DNA of 64,000 bases from Agapanthus africanus (lineage: Eukaryota; Streptophyta; Magnoliopsida; Asparagales; Amaryllidaceae), in contig CM057337.1 of assembly GCA_030015575.1 (NCBI GenBank), forward strand, positions 376,177,582 through 376,241,581, read 5' to 3'. Position 1 is the first letter of the stretch, and each line of letters opens with the position of its first letter. The position numbers were made by a program, and so were the translations under genes. Shown piece after piece: positions 1-12,545 of this stretch. The notes below the pieces were generated by a model. It did not search any database. It was not told the DNA's origin and saw only the letters and a list, made by a program, of their open reading frames with translations.

Positions 1-659
1 TATACCGGGAGAGACGAATCCCCTCCTATCGCTCATTGCCTCCATGTGACTCGGGACTGTACCCAAAAACCACCGTTTTGCACGCCCTCTTGGACGTGGT
101 AAGATGGAAATCAAAGCACAGTGGGAACCACACAAGACACTATGACGATCTCGGGTCAACAGACTACTTTGTACCAGTGTCACCAGAGAACTGCCATCTG
201 ACGTAAGGTATAATACCATCTGGGAGTTCTCGGCGAGTCCGTCCAGTGTACCCAGTCTCTGCTGAGCACCCGTATATCATCTCTGATGTCAAACACCGAT
301 GGATATGGGATCATCCATCGCCCATCTGTATGGGTCGAGAAGGTATACGCTAGTCTACTCTGGTATATCGATGCCCCGTCTCGATATACCCACGACTAGG
401 GACTTTGAAGGATGTACTTATGGACTACCATGTCTCCACTAGTATGATCCGCATCATAGTCCAGGTAGTCAAGTACACATCCTAAGGGCTTTACCAACAT
501 GTAACAGAGAGATTATCAGTATACACGTTAAGGTAAAGAGCAACCAGATAGCATACTATCATGTCGAGCAAGAAAGTCCTCCCTATATATGTCCCAGCAT
601 CCACTACAATGTACATCCAATGTACAGTAATGGCCTCTAGGGCATACATATAACTAACA
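1..659 (-). mobile_element. Element G: inner end of a family 2 copia LTR, cut by window start
   Basis: The stretch ends at 659 with the reverse complement of TGTTAGTTATATGTATGCC, the start of family 2 LTRs, and matches 51866-52527 throughout by eye. No polypurine tract follows at 660. Instead the sequence passes straight into the leader and coding-start region of element F, so 659/660 is an insertion boundary. The other end of G, and whether it is a solo LTR or a full element, lies left of the window. The candidate target duplication on this side is GTAGC (660-664). Confidence 0.85.
186..231 (-). other. Conserved LTR hairpin around GGTATAATACC (element G copy)
   Basis: Arms GAGAACT (186-192) and AGTTCTC (225-231) pair perfectly and enclose the odd palindrome GGTATAATACC. 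The same structure, with different but still complementary arms, is present at the same relative place in LTRs of all three copia families in the window. Confidence 0.55.
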
Positions 660-1103
660 GTAGCAATACGGGGTGTCCTGGAGAAAAGGGTAAAGTAGGA
701 GTGGCAATGAGGTCTGCAACTCTGACGATCCAAAAGCCAGTGTTAAGAAGGTTCGGTCAACTTGGTCACTGAGTCATAGTCTAGGGTCGGGTCAATGGTC
801 GCTGCCAAAGAGAGAGAGAAAAGAAACACTCAGCATACACTCTAACCTAGATCAGAATGGTTATCACTTTATCTAATCTGGAAATCTCCCACTGTAACGT
901 CGAATTCTTCCCCAAACCTGAAAGAAGAATTAGCCGAGATAACCCGAGGAGTAAACCAACTCATCAGTGGGAATCGGGATCCAACTATCATCGCATGATA
1001 AAGTGACGGAATCCGCTCACGTTATCACACTCCAGAAGGTATGCGCATATCTGGCAAGTTTCAGTTCTTTTGAAACTCCCGATGTGGATTTTTGCCCCAT
1101 GCT

Positions 1104-1313
1104 CTTATGACCTTGACGAAGGCCAACAAATCATAAGTCACATGTCAAGTTCTACCCGTCATTGTCCAGGTTGATTTGAACCCACCCGTACAAGCCCTTG
1201 ACGAAGGCCAACAAGGCTATACGACTGTCCCAAACCAACGCATCTATCTATGCAGCAGAAAGGTAACAAGCAGCTACCATACACTATGCCTTGACGAAGG
1301 CCAACAAACATAG
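1104..1313 (-). repeat. Triplicate leader stem-loops of F
   Basis: Three copies of CCTTGACGAAGGCCAACAA occur at about 84-95 bp spacing. Each is bracketed by a different complementary pair: CTTATGA/TCATAAG (1104-1137), CGTA..AGCC/GGCT.TACG (1187-1223) and CTATG/CATAG (1284-1313). In element sense the shared loop is TTTGTTGGCCTTCGTCAAGG. See the corresponding finding. Confidence 0.6.
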
Positions 1314-1453
1314 CATGAGTACTACGTGCTACCCGTCTGAAATGACGGAGGGCTACGAATGGTTTCTGGCGAAAACCTTTAACGTAATGAACTTGATATC
1401 GTTGAAGGAACTGATAGCTTTTTAAAAATATAGTGACGAAAACTTTTGCTAAA

Positions 1454-1668
1454 GAGGTCACTCCCGGTGAAGGGATCTCGGCTCTTTCCCCGTAGAATGA
1501 GGTGCAGGATATTCCAACTGAATACCACGATGCAAATCAAAAGTAATCGGCTATAGTGAAGTTATTGCCCTGACGCAAACTTTTTGTCCAAGGGGTCACT
1601 CCCGATGAAGGGATCTCGGCCCTTGCCTCGTCGACTGAGGAGCAGGATATTCCAACTGAATACCACTG
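1454..1668 (-). repeat. Two-copy direct repeat in the leader of F
   Basis: A block containing TCACTCCCGGTGAAGGGATC recurs with a period of about 138 bp (near 1454 and 1592). Each copy is followed by a small stem-loop and by a shared stretch resembling CAGGATATTCCAACTGAATA. E, C and B carry the same two-copy arrangement; A and L do not. Confidence 0.65.
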
Positions 1669-1860
1669 TGCAAAACAAAAGAGAACGCCCTTGCAATAAT
1701 AGCCTTTTGAAAAAGTGTTCCAACAACATCAGAATAGGTTTGTTTATCTTGCATTGATCCGAATCAACGCAGTCCCATCAATTGATCACACCACAAAGAA
1801 CGAAAATATACTGACATACGTATATGCCATCCGTATTCGCCACTGGGTCCCATCATCACC

Positions 1861-1881
1861 CGTTAGGTTAGCTTACTAACG
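1861..1881 (-). other. Conserved CGTTAG leader hairpin (F)
   Basis: CGTTAG and CTAACG (6-bp stem, 9-nt loop) lie in a well-conserved block of the leader. The same stem recurs in E (15307-15327), C (29560-29580), A (42875-42895) and L (63115-63135). Confidence 0.5.
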
Positions 1882-2841
1882 ACAGAGCGGGGACTGGACT
1901 AGCGCAGATGCAAAACATATACAACATCTACTAGTATATATATAATATATAATTTTCGCTCAAGGCGTGATAAAGTGCAACAACACAGAAATGTACATCA
2001 ACACAGATCAATACAGATATCTGGGATCCCCGGGTTTCACAGAGCCGCTACTGAATCCCGACGTTCCCTTGGTCGTGTGGATAGCCTGTGCAATGAAAAT
2101 CCTAGACCCCTACGGGCGCGGCAAGTTACCCGCCAAAAACTGAAGCGAGGCAGCCCCCTTCAGCAACGTGAATGGACCACCCAACACTTTACGGAATCCG
2201 GTAACTTGGGCAACCCTCCCGGGCCAACCTGTACCCCCTACGAGTGCGGCGAACAGCCCACCAATTCTAGAGTAAAGCCCCCTCCATCTCAATGCCATGA
2301 GATGCGGGCTCGTTGCCCTCTAGAACCCGGCTATCCGTGCACCCCTCCTTGGGGTAATCCTAGTACAGAAAGTAAAATATACATACAACGGGTACATCGA
2401 CCGCAACCTGGTCGTGCCCCAAAAGAATAATACAAACAGGCAGTGACGGCAGTCCACAGGTCGGACGCTTGCCCCGCAATATCAAATGTACATATAAAAC
2501 AGAACTGTACTAACATTGCATCCAGGCTATCCCCCACGACCGATCCGCAACAACACAGCACAATCACAGAACATCAACGTGAATGTCACGTTCGCAAATC
2601 CGTCTAAAAGGGCTATAGCAGATAGACGGGATCAAGTGACATTCACGGTCGCAGATATAATGTAAATACTGTGAACTAGCATGTTTAAAATATCCGATCG
2701 AACAAATTTTATCAAGTGGGGCCCCAAGCAATACTGTAGCACTTACAGAAAATCTGGGCCCGAAAATAATATCCCAAAACCCCTATTTCCAACTCAGAAG
2801 CAATCTGAAAAAATTTGGTCAAATGATCACTCAAAAGAGCG

Positions 2842-2882
2842 GCGGAACCGCGGCCCAAGCAAGGGTTTGGCCGCGGTTCCGC
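2842..2882 (-). other. GC-rich leader hairpin of F
   Basis: Arms of 14 bases (2842-2855 and 2869-2882, GCGGAACCGCGGCC and its exact complement) surround a 13-nt loop. It starts about 200 nt downstream of the primer site. Equivalent GC-rich inverted repeats occur in B (32197-32235) and L (63908-63953), with a weaker one in A (about 43655-43710). Confidence 0.6.
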
Positions 2883-3083
2883 GGCGTTATGGTGAGATCT
2901 CGCGACCAATTTTTCACAGAATTCTTAGATTTCCATGCACAGTGTTCTGCAACAACCTGAAAAATTTTTGGAGCAGAAAAAATTTCGACAGAAACACGAT
3001 GCATTGGAAAATACGGTTTTTGGGGATTTTTGTTCGATCGAGTTCTAAACATACTAGAGCAAGCTAGGCATGGTTAATGGCGT

Positions 3084-3096
3084 GGCTCTGATACCA
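3084..3096 (-). other. Primer-binding site of F (tRNA-iMet)
   Basis: The minus strand reads TGGTATCAGAGCC one base after the LTR end. This is complementary to the 3' end of plant initiator methionine tRNA, the usual primer for plant copia and gypsy elements. Confidence 0.9.
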
Positions 3097-3097
3097 T

Positions 3098-5218
3098 TGT
3101 AAGCCCGCGGCGGCGCCCCGGCCGTCGAACCGACGCCGGAAACGCGGAAACAAAAACTTTGCAAACTAGCAAAACCGGCACCACCGCGCACTTTTCACCC
3201 GGATCGGGCCATTAACCTAGCAACTAGCAAACTAAAATAAGAGTAGAGAAGTATACCAAGCGATCCGTGTCCTTCGGTCTTCGGTCTTCGTCTCCACTCC
3301 GATCTCCGGCGGAAACTCCGTCCATCACCTCCTTGTCGGAAAGGGCACCACGTAGCCGGAATCTTTTACGGGCTCCCACCTCTTGACCGAGGCAACTCGG
3401 ACGCGAAGTTGGCTAGCCGACGCGTCCAAGGTTTGCTGTAGATATAGTGTAGTGGGTTGTCTCTTTAGGGTTTATGTTGCCATGATGGAGGGATAGAGAA
3501 AGAACAATGGAGAGAGGTTTGGAACTTTTGCAAAGCAAGAATGGGAAAATTTTTTGAAATGAATCAATATATCCTCACTCATAATGAAACCTCTCTCCCC
3601 TCCCCACCAAAGTGGCCGGCCCCTTCTCCCCCTCAAAAGAATGGAATAATACAAGAGGAGAAAAAGAAAAGATAAGGCTAAAATAAAAGTCACACCAATT
3701 TCTTATCTCAATAAATCAAAGCACCATCACATGAAAGCAAGTGAGTTGATTAAAAAGGAATCTCATCATGAAAGAACACTCATGATGCCTCACAAATGCA
3801 AGAAAGCCCTCCACAAAATGTTATTTGCAAATGTGCAAATAACACCCTCCAACGGAAAGTCCTGCCGTGAAGGAATAAAAGAAAACCGGCCGGAACGGAA
3901 TGCAAACTGGCAACTTCAGAAAACTGATCCCGTAATAAATTACAGGAAAACCACACTACTGCAAATACATGCCCGCATCTGTATTCCCACTTAACACAAA
4001 TGCAAAGAGACAAAACTACACTATCTAATACTAGGATCCGGCTTAAGCCAAAACCGGCTAGTAAAAACCGTCCGATCACGATCCGTGCAATACCGCACGT
4101 ATCTGATCAAACCATGCCATATCTCCATACGGCCTCTACAGCGTTTCGCCCGAAACCTGAGTAACTGAGTGTGGTGGACTCTAAAGACTCGTCAATACTA
4201 TGGCTGTGGATTTAACCACTAGCACGTCAGATGTATCAGCCATACGTGACGGGCCACCAGCTACTGACTAAAAAGGGACGTCGATGAGCGAACTCATCCT
4301 GACACCCTACTGAGCCTGTCAGTGACAATATCCATACAGTCCGGTCCGTTCGTCTATGAGCATCGCATGGCGGGCCTAGGGGGTTGGTGAAAGTCAGACC
4401 CCCAAAAGCGGTACAAGTCGTGTCGGAGTGTAGCCCAGAACACCCTGAGATACTACTGGAATACCTACCAGCAAATCTCCTGCCTTGGCCAAGGTCTTTC
4501 CATGTTCTGGCTCTCCTAAACACAGCGCGACCTCACCCCCAATACCGGGAGAGACGAACCCGTGTAGATCCGCTCACTGCCTCCATGTGGCTCGGGACTG
4601 TACCCAACTAAAACCTGTTTGCACGACTCCTTTGAGCCATGGTAGGGTAGTAATCAAAGCACAGTGGGAACTCACACGAGACAAATGACGATATCAGGTC
4701 GATGAACTAACCTGTACACATGTCACCAGGGAACTGCTATCTGACGTCTGGTATAATACCAACTAGCAGGTTCCCAGCGAGTCCTGTCCGGTGTACTCAT
4801 AACCCAATGAGCACCTGTATACATCTTAGGTGAACCAACTGACACCAGTGGCTTGTGAGACCGGCCACCGCCCCTCGTCGGGGTCTCGACTGTATACACA
4901 AGTCTACTCTTGGGTATCGATGCCCTGTCTCGAAACTCCCACGACTAGGGACCTTTTAAGGATGTGCTTATAGACTCCAGCTCTCACTTATATGATCGCC
5001 CTCATACTGCTGGTAGTCAAGCAAGAATCCTAAGGGCTCTATCAACGTGTAATAGCGACTCGTAAGGTCACCTAAAGCAGTACACGATGATAAAGATAAA
5101 CCATATAGCATACTATCATCTCGAGTAAGACTGTCCTACTGGGATAGGTCCTCCCCTCAATCATTGCAATCACGTGCCTGTGATCCAATAATTGACTCTG
5201 AGGGCACTATCTCCAACA
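3098..5218 (-). repeat. 5' LTR of element F (family 3)
   Basis: The LTR is 2121 bp. The low end starts TGTAAGCCCG beside the primer site and the high end is the reverse complement of TGTTGGAGATAGTGCCC. The termini have the usual TG...CA form. It is clearly similar to the LTRs at 22867-24971 (E) and 52694-54913 (K). It includes a conserved hairpin at 4729-4775 (arms GGGAAC-TGCTA and TAGCA-GGTTCCC with one bulge). Confidence 0.88.
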
Positions 5219-5600
5219 ATTTCCACTCCGGAATGGGTAACGGCTGTAGCTCTCATGCGGGCCTCTGGTGCTCGGCCTTGATTTGCTGACAAGTCAGGCA
5301 TCTCGATACAAACTCCGCGATGTCCCCCTTCATCCCGTCCCACCAGTAGGTCTCTCTCATATCATGGTACATCTTGGTGGAACCGGGGTGGACACTATAC
5401 ACTGATCGGTGTGCCTCCTCAAGAATGTCGCGCCGCAATCCATCAGCATCTGGTACGCACAGTCTAGATCCATATCGTAAAATCCCCTGATCATTAATCA
5501 CGAACTCGGAAAATCTGCCCTGTCCCATCTGTGCCATGATCTCTGAGCAACGGTCGTCTCTGCGCTGTGCCTCATATATACGGTCAAGCAACTGTGGGCG
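5219..5600 (-). pseudogene. Tekay integrase, N-terminal zinc-binding part
   Basis: The minus strand encodes the HHCC zinc-binding region of a Ty3/gypsy integrase: HRSVYSVHPGSTKMYHDM, then YWWDGMK, then CLTCQQIKAEHQRP, followed by a stretch resembling PLPIPEWK. In this family the segment precedes the DDE catalytic core. The core is not present because F is inserted just before it. This is a fossil remnant. Confidence 0.85.
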
Positions 5601-5840
5601 TGCACGAATATGCGCGAGCTGTCCCCCTGTCTGAGTGAACTAGAACTCAACTCGGCTGTTGTATAAAATCTGCCAATCTGCTGACGACTGCCTCTGCACT
5701 GCGTGCAAATAGGATAGACTACCCCCGGGCCTCCTGCTCAAAGCATCTGCCACTATATTCGCCTTGCATGGGTGATATAAGATCTCGCAGTCGTAGTCTT
5801 TCACCAACTCCATCCAACGACGCTGTCTGAGGTTCAGGTC

Positions 5841-7559
5841 TCACTGCTGAAATATGTATTTTAAGCTCTTGTGGTCTGTGAATATTTGGCACGACTCGCC
5901 ATATAGGTAATGTCGCCAAATCTTCAGTGCAAAGACCACTGCAGCCATCTCCAAATCGTGAGTGGGGTAGTTCTGTTCATGCTTCTTCAACTGCCGAGAA
6001 GCATATACGATCACCCGGCCATGCTGCATCAATACGCATCCTAACCCCACTCGCGAAGCATCACAGTAGACCACAAATCCGCCTGATCCTGAAGGCAAAG
6101 ATAATACCGGCGCCGTAGTCAAACGAGTTCGTAGCTGCTGAAAACTGTGCTCGGACTCCTCCGTCCAAACGAAAGGAACTCCCTTCCGGGTCAAACCGGT
6201 CAAAGGTGCAGCTATACGGGAGAAGTCCTGAACAAAACGCCTGTAGTAGCCCGCCAGGCCTAAAAAACTACGGATCTCAGTAACCGATGTAGGTCGGGGC
6301 CACTGCTGAACAGCCACAATCTTCTTCGGGTCCACACATATGCCGTCTCTCGTAATCACGTGACCCAAGAATCCGACGCTGTCCAGCCAGAATGCACACT
6401 TGGAGAACTTTGCGAACAGCTGGTGCTCCCTCAGAGTCTGTAACGTAATCCGCAAGTGCTGCTCGTGCTCCTCTCTGCTCCGGGAGTACACCAAGATATC
6501 GTCGATAAACACGATGATGAACAAGTCAAGATACGGCCTGAATGTACGGTTCATCAAATCCATGAATGCTGCTGGGGTGTTGGTGAGTCCGAACGACATC
6601 ACCAAAAACTCATAGTGGCCGTAGCGCGTGCGGAAAGCTGTCCTTGGTATATCCTCCTGTCGAACTCGCAGCTGATGGTATCCTGATCGCAAGTCGATCC
6701 TCGAAAAATACCCCGCACCCTGAAGCTGGTCGAACAAATCATCAATGCGTGGCAATAGATATCTGTTCCGAACGGTAACTTTGTTCAGCTGGCGGCAGTC
6801 GATACATAAGCGCAAACTTCCGTCCTTCTTCTTGACAAACAGGACCGGAGCACCCCACGGAGAAACACTAGGTCGAATAAGCCCCTTATCTGACAAATCC
6901 TGCAACTGATCCTTCAGCTCTCTAAGCTCTGCCGGGGCCATCCGATAAGGCGGTATAGAAATAGGCTCCGAGCCGGGAATCAAATCGATGCAGAACTCAA
7001 CGTCGTGCTCAGGTGGTAGCCCAGGTAGCTCATCAGTGAAAACATCAGGGAACTCACAAACAACCGGGACCCGGTCCAACGGAACCTCTGCAGCTCGAGT
7101 ATCACAAATATACGCTAAGAATCCCTGACATCCCTTCCGCAAGAGCTGACCAGCGCGAAGAGACGAAATCAAGCTGGGAAGGGTGACGCTGCGGTCTCCC
7201 TGAATAACAAGGACTGGCTCTCCCGGAAAGCTAAATCTGACTGCCTTCTCACGGCAGTCCACCGAAGCATAACAAGTGGCTAGCCAATCCATGCCCAGAA
7301 GCACATCAAAGTCCAGCATATCGAGGAGAATCAAATCAACCGATGAATCCCTCTCCCCGATACGAACGGAACATAATTGAAATACAAAACGAGCGACAAA
7401 CGACTCGCCTACCGGAGTAATAACAACAAGCGGATGATCTAACGACGACGACTCACGGCCCAACATCGGTGCAAAGTGTGTAGATACGTATGAATGTATG
7501 GAACCTGGGTCGAATAATACCCGTGCGTCGAAAGAGCAAACTGGCAAGGTACCTGTCAC
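5841..7559 (-). pseudogene. Tekay protease, reverse transcriptase and RNase H part
   Basis: The region encodes, in order, an aspartic protease-like segment ([23 protein letters not shown]), a linker ([14 protein letters not shown]), reverse transcriptase ([37 protein letters not shown], the form of the YVDD box common in gypsy RTs), the thumb ([13 protein letters not shown]) and RNase H ([25 protein letters not shown]). The order PR-RT-RH before integrase defines Ty3/gypsy elements. It would copy the element's RNA into DNA. The lineage fits Tekay/Del chromoviruses. Element-derived fossil; no host role is suggested. Confidence 0.92.
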
Positions 7560-7799
7560 AACGGCATTGGATGCCTACGCATCCTGCGGTGTCAAAGCAA
7601 ATACTCGGGCCTGTCCTCCACCGATAGCGGGCTGACCTCGACCTCGGCCTCTGCCTCCTCGTCCTCTCTGAACAGGACCGCCGCGTCCCCGGCCTCTGGG
7701 TGCACCTAACTGGCGTGGAGCATCGCCTGTGGTAGGAAGTAGGGTTCTCTAAGGAGGGGGTGGTGATGGTGGTAGGGTCACATGCGGAACTGTTGCCGC

Positions 7800-8852
7800 T
7801 CCCTGTCGTCTCGCCGGACAGTCTCTGACAAGATGGTGCGGACTCCCGCACCCAAAACACCCTGGCGACGGCTGCTGTCCCTGGGGATATGAACCATATA
7901 ACTGACCCTGTCCAAATCCTCTGCCGGGCCCATCCCTCGGAAAGAATCTGGCACGCTGCCTCTGAGACGGCACCTCGGTGCGAATCCTCTTCGGCCCAGA
8001 AACGGCCGAAGTCTATGATATGCATGCCTCCATCCGTAATGCCGTATCCATAGCAGCTGAATAAGTGTCGTAGTGCTGGGCGCCAATGGCAAGATATAGC
8101 TGGGCATCAAGTCCCTGTACGAACCTCTTCACCCTCTTCGCTTCAGTATCTACCAGGTACGGGGCATATCGGGACAACTGTGTAAACTGAACGTCATACT
8201 CTGACACCGTCATCCCAGGTGTCTTGACCAAGGCCTCGAAGCTACGAGCTCTGGCGTCACGAACGCTCTCTGGGAGGAAACGAGCTAGAAAGACCGCTGT
8301 AAACTCGGCCCAAGTCATAGGCGGTAGACCTGCAGCTCGACCTCTCAAGACTAACTCCCACCATATCTGCGCGAGACCCTCTAGACGGAAACTCGCAAGC
8401 TCCACCCATCGATCATCCGAACATCTCAGCGAACGGCAGATCCTGGCTAAACTGTCAAGGAACGTCTGTGGGTCCTCCGCTGCCTCGGTGCCGGTGAATA
8501 CTGGAGGTCTCAGCCTCATGAATTCCTATAGTGAAACCGGGATGGTCACGGCGGTAGTAGTATGAGCAGGTATCATAGTAGTCTGGGATGTAGTAGGTGC
8601 ATCATCCGGCCTCGGTGTACGACTGGCTGTAACTAGGGAACCTACCATCTGACGTAGCTCCTGCATACTCCCCATCATCTGTCGCAACTCCTTTATACCA
8701 GTCTCAAGCCTATCCATACGACCTGGGGAAGGTGGATCGGTCTGTCCCTGCGGCGTAGGCATACCACCCTGCTTAGTCCTAGTCTCGGACGAGCCAGCTC
8801 GAATCTCGTCTCGGGCAGCAGCCCTCTGTGCTCTCGTAGCCTTCGGCGGCAT
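7800..8852 (-). pseudogene. Tekay gag (capsid and nucleocapsid) part
   Basis: From 8852 downward there is an N-terminal segment rich in Arg and Gln, then a retrotransposon gag core (RLRPPVFTGTEAAEDPQTFL, FRLEGLAQIWWE, FLARFLPESVRDARARSFE), and near 7830 a CCHC zinc knuckle, CFGCGSPHHLVRDCP. These are the hallmarks of plant chromovirus Gag, which coats and packages the element RNA. It is fossilised with a few breaks. Confidence 0.85.
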
Positions 8853-9087
8853 AGTGGCTGGTACAGGAAAAAGGATAATAAGAACCGTGCAATAGAATCA
8901 TAGGATACACGGAATTGAAGAAGGAATTTCAAGCAAGTATATCCTAAAGTCACTTAGGCGGAGTACCGTATCGCAAGTATGCCGCGGACATACACACGCT
9001 ACGTTACCCTACTTAAGTCACTTACTCCATCTACCAAGGGTCATCCTACACTCAAAAAGGTAAAACCTATCGCTCTGATACCAACAT
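8853..9087 (-). other. Tekay leader with primer-binding site
   Basis: On the minus strand TGGTATCAGAGC (9072-9083) lies four bases beyond the LTR end and is complementary to initiator-Met tRNA. The remaining short leader leads to the gag region. No other structure was recognised. Confidence 0.85.
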
Positions 9088-12000
9088 TGTCACGTCCCGC
9101 AGGGTACGGAACGTGACTGGCACTTAAGTTTACGAAATGTCTCAAGACGTCCGTAAAATAAGTAAGCCAAAGCCCATAACCCAAAACCAAATAAGCAAAA
9201 GAGTGAAGAAAACCAATCAATTGAAAGCGAGTTTATCAAATAAGTCATATCAAACCTTTTTAAAAACGATATCAATTTTTTTCCAAAAATTTCGGCAGAG
9301 TCTCCTTTGTAAATACTGGCCCCCAAAATGGGTACAACTAGAATATATATAAATCCAACAAATAAGGCATCCCCAAGCGGGAGCTAGCACTTCGCCACAA
9401 GGCGGTCACAAATCCCACGCAATATAAAACAACAACATGCAAAATAATCATAAAGAAGCATGAGAAAAACAGCATGTCGACTCAAGTGAGCTCGACCCCA
9501 AAATACAGCATAAAAGTCCACAAATCTCACAGTCTCATCTCTAGGTCAATATACAACAATACTGGTAGATACAGTAGATGGAGTACACTAGATACAAAGA
9601 ATATACAAGGTGGTACAAAAATAATAACATAACCCACCTAAGAGCAAAACCTCGAGTCCAGGAAAAAGAAGCTGTGCGCCCGCCTCTACTGTGCCGACGG
9701 AGCGGACCTGCAAAAGACTGTGGCACAACGGGGGTGAGTTGCCAACTCGTGAGTAATAAATAACATCTATAGAGGCTATCGCAAGTATGCACACAAGCAT
9801 CCTAGCATCTATAATACAGGTATGGCAGGACATAATAGCAGGTATGTATGCAATATGAATATACTAGCAGGTATGAATGCAATGTGAATCAACTCATGAT
9901 CTGAATGTGTAAGTATAAGAATTATGTTTTTCCTTTAGGAATCTCTTTTGAAATACCATCACAATACCAATAGGATCAACAAGAACCTGTGTCCAGCAAC
10001 GACACCTCAAAACTATCACAAATCTCATGTATCCATGTCATAGTATCTCTGGCCTCAGCCATCCGGCTGACCCATCTCAATATCAATATCTCATCATCTC
10101 GCGGCCACGGTCGGTATCCTCTGGATATCCGTCGTTCCAAACAGTCACCGGTAGGTAATCCGTCCCCTGCCAGGCTCATCGTCAGCACCACGAGCTTCTT
10201 GACCCGGGGTACCTTACCGGGCCCACCATGTACCCGAGACGGTTCATCCAACTCCTCGAAACGGGTCTCGAAAACCACAGCAAACTCATGGTGGACGACA
10301 CTTACATCACTAGAAAACCGCAATTTACACATTTTAAAAATATAATAAGTTTAGAAATTTGCGGCTTTCCCCCGAAATCCAGAAATATCACAAAATCTCA
10401 AGAAATCCTCATAAATGCATATGCCAATGATAATGAATGCATATGGTAGCAATAATCAAGTTGCGATGTATGATTGATAGACTAGGCATGAACAAATAAC
10501 ATGATGAGGTACATGCACATGATTAGCAATCTTATGATTTCATTTTAAGGAATTAAAGGCAATAGCACAGGTTTAAGCATCAATTAGAGTAAAAGGTTTC
10601 AAATTATAGGTTATCTAGTGTGGTGGCATGGCAATTACCAGGGCGTGTGTGTAAGCATGAATAGTGCTCGTGCTGCATATAAAAACCCTGGCAATGGTGC
10701 AGGTGTCCTATAGAATGGGTTCGCATATGTAGGTCAAATAAGGTATGGATGTAGTTACTAATATCACTAAAATCTTAACTACTTAAACTATCGGGAGACT
10801 TGCGCCATCCAAACGATAGTCCCCCGTAGATGTTAAATCTACTCACCGGAATCCCTAGCTAGCCACGTCCAATCACCACTTTCCCCTTTCGTGCCGCGTC
10901 TGACGTCTCCGCGACCGAACCTGGAATTTACATCAATACCAAACATAGGTCACATATCAAGAACGACGCATATCCCAAGCAAAAATACTAATGTTCATAA
11001 GCTAGGTACAACATGCACAAGGTGCGCGGAACACACACGAAAATCGCAAAAAAACTAACTAAAATCGTCGATTTGGTCACCCGGCAAAGCTAAAACCCGA
11101 TCACTCAAAAATCCGCACTCACACATCCTAAATGTCATAGGATATGCCAAAAATATCATCAAGATATCGCAAATAATTGATCACAATATTTTTATAAAAA
11201 CCTAGTAAGCCAGAAATTTGCAATTTGGTGCAAACATCGAAAATTAGCGATAAAGTTAACACAATCCAACAAAAACATCCAACTAACCCACTAGATAGCC
11301 ACTACACTAATTTTAAACCATTTACAAAGCATCAAACCATAATTCCAACACAACAGTCTTGCTTCAATCTATTTCCATACACAAACCCTTTTCTTGATTT
11401 TTGTAATTAGTAATTACAATGAAAATTTCACACAAGATAAACTTAGATTAGCATAATATGAAGCCACTTAAGCAAAGTAACCTCATAATTAGGTTAGCAA
11501 AACAACTAGATAACAAAATAGATTTAATTAACCTACTAAATATTTCTAAAACCCTAGTTTAATTTCAAACCATGAACTAGAAAAAACTAGATTAGGATTA
11601 ACACTAATTTAACATTTCAAAGTTCAATTTTAGCATAATACAACTAACAATTACCCATAGATTAGAAATTATACCTCCCAAGCCTAAACCCTTAAATGCT
11701 CTAACCACTCAAGACACCTCTTTTCTTCAAGATTTGAACAAATTTAGGTTTGAGAGGAGGTGGAAAAAGGGTTTGCGTTGAATTTGTGAAAGAAATTTTG
11801 GATTTTGATGGATTTTTGTGATAAAAATGAAGCAAAAAGAGAATGAGAATTGGGGAATTTTCTTGGGCTGTTGCAGCAGGATTTCTGAGCTGTAGAGGAG
11901 TGGGGAGAGGTGTGGGGGAGTTGGGGAAAGGTGTAGAGAAAGTTTCCAAGTCAAAAGACCAAGTCAACCAACAAAACCCATACCCAATTTAATATATTAA

Positions 12001-12545
12001 AACCCTTATCATATCATTTTATTCAAATGAGATGGGGAAATTTTTTGTGGGCTTGCTACTGAGGTGGGGCTGGCCTAGGGGTGAGGGAAGAGTGAATGGG
12101 GTTTTACAAAAAAAAAATTATGCAAAAAGACCCCCTACAAGTCCAAAATTGCAAGTTTTAGCTTAAATTCAATAAATTTCGTTTTCCATAATAAAAATTA
12201 GTTAAAACTTAAAATAAAATACTAAAAATTTATGTTACAACTAGATTTTAATTAACATGATTTTAAAGCTTAAATTTAGCCCATTTAAATTTGTATTTAT
12301 CGCTAATTTAATGTATTTTCTTACCGGCTTAAAATAATATTAAAAAATTGAAAAATAGGGAATTTTTTTTAAATGACCGAAAATTAATAAGTAACTCATT
12401 AGCTACTAAAAACTAGCAATTACCTATCCAAATTAGGTATAATTAGTCCTAAACTGCAAAATAACAAAAAAGACGGTTTACGGAAAAATACCGAATTTTC
12501 ACCGATTTTCAGGAAAACACCAAAACGACTTTTCAAGGTGTTACA
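9088..12545 (-). repeat. 5' LTR of the Tekay element
   Basis: The LTR is 3458 bp, with TGTCACGTCCC at the low end and the reverse complement of TGTAACACCTTGAAAAG at the high end. The part nearest the element's start (about 11400-12500) is AT-rich. The region 10120-10320 shares blocks such as CCATGTACCCGAGACGGTTC with the solo LTR I at 19359-22425, so the two are relatives. It is next to the primer site, which makes it the 5' LTR. Confidence 0.9.

Larger units (their letters stand above)
660..5218 (-). mobile_element. Element F: 5' part of a family 3 copia retrotransposon
   Basis: On the minus strand this holds, in element order, the 5' LTR (5218 down to 3098), an initiator-Met primer site, a leader of about 2.3 kb, and the start of the coding region (about 810-660). 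There the element is interrupted by G. It lies inside the integrase part of the Tekay element: the Tekay sequence resumes at 5219. The rest of F must lie left of the window beyond G. The candidate target duplication is ATTTC (5219-5223). The leader is closely similar to the leader of E (14672-16391), which lies in the opposite orientation. It is a broken fossil; no coding part beyond the start is visible. Confidence 0.85.
5219..12545 (-). mobile_element. Ty3/gypsy element, Tekay/Del-type chromovirus, 5' part
   Basis: In element order: 5' LTR (12545 to 9088), primer site and short leader, gag, protease, reverse transcriptase, RNase H, and the start of integrase. The sequence is interrupted at 5218/5219 by element F. 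The rest of integrase, any chromodomain and the 3' LTR lie left of the window. The very long LTR and the RT sequence fit the Tekay/Del group of plant chromoviruses; that lineage call is from memory of the family, not a search. It is inserted 12 bp from the low-coordinate end of H's LTR; the candidate target duplication is CTACC (12546-12550). It is broken, with a handful of breaks in the coding part. Confidence 0.85.

Noticed and set aside
1975-2430. A 151-codon frame on the plus strand in F's leader, and similar frames in other leaders, as host genes.
   Set aside because: It is antisense to the element leader, is not kept open in the homologous leaders of E or C, and shows no domain.
4384-4611. 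Antisense frames of 75-100 codons shared by family 3 LTRs (also 54082-54384 and 23421-23699).
   Set aside because: Composition and lack of any known motif suggest chance frames within conserved LTR DNA. The shared sequence is explained by LTR homology.
8853-9087. A possible extra gene upstream of Tekay gag.
   Set aside because: The interval is the short leader between primer site and gag; frames here are chance overlaps.
5219-9087. A chromodomain or envelope-like part in the Tekay element.
   Set aside because: The chromodomain would follow the integrase core, which lies outside the window. No envelope-like sequence is visible in any element.
11200-12540. AT-rich stretch considered as a matrix attachment region or an inserted MITE.
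   Set aside because: It lies wholly inside the Tekay LTR. I see no terminal inverted repeats, and the related LTR I has a similar AT-rich part.
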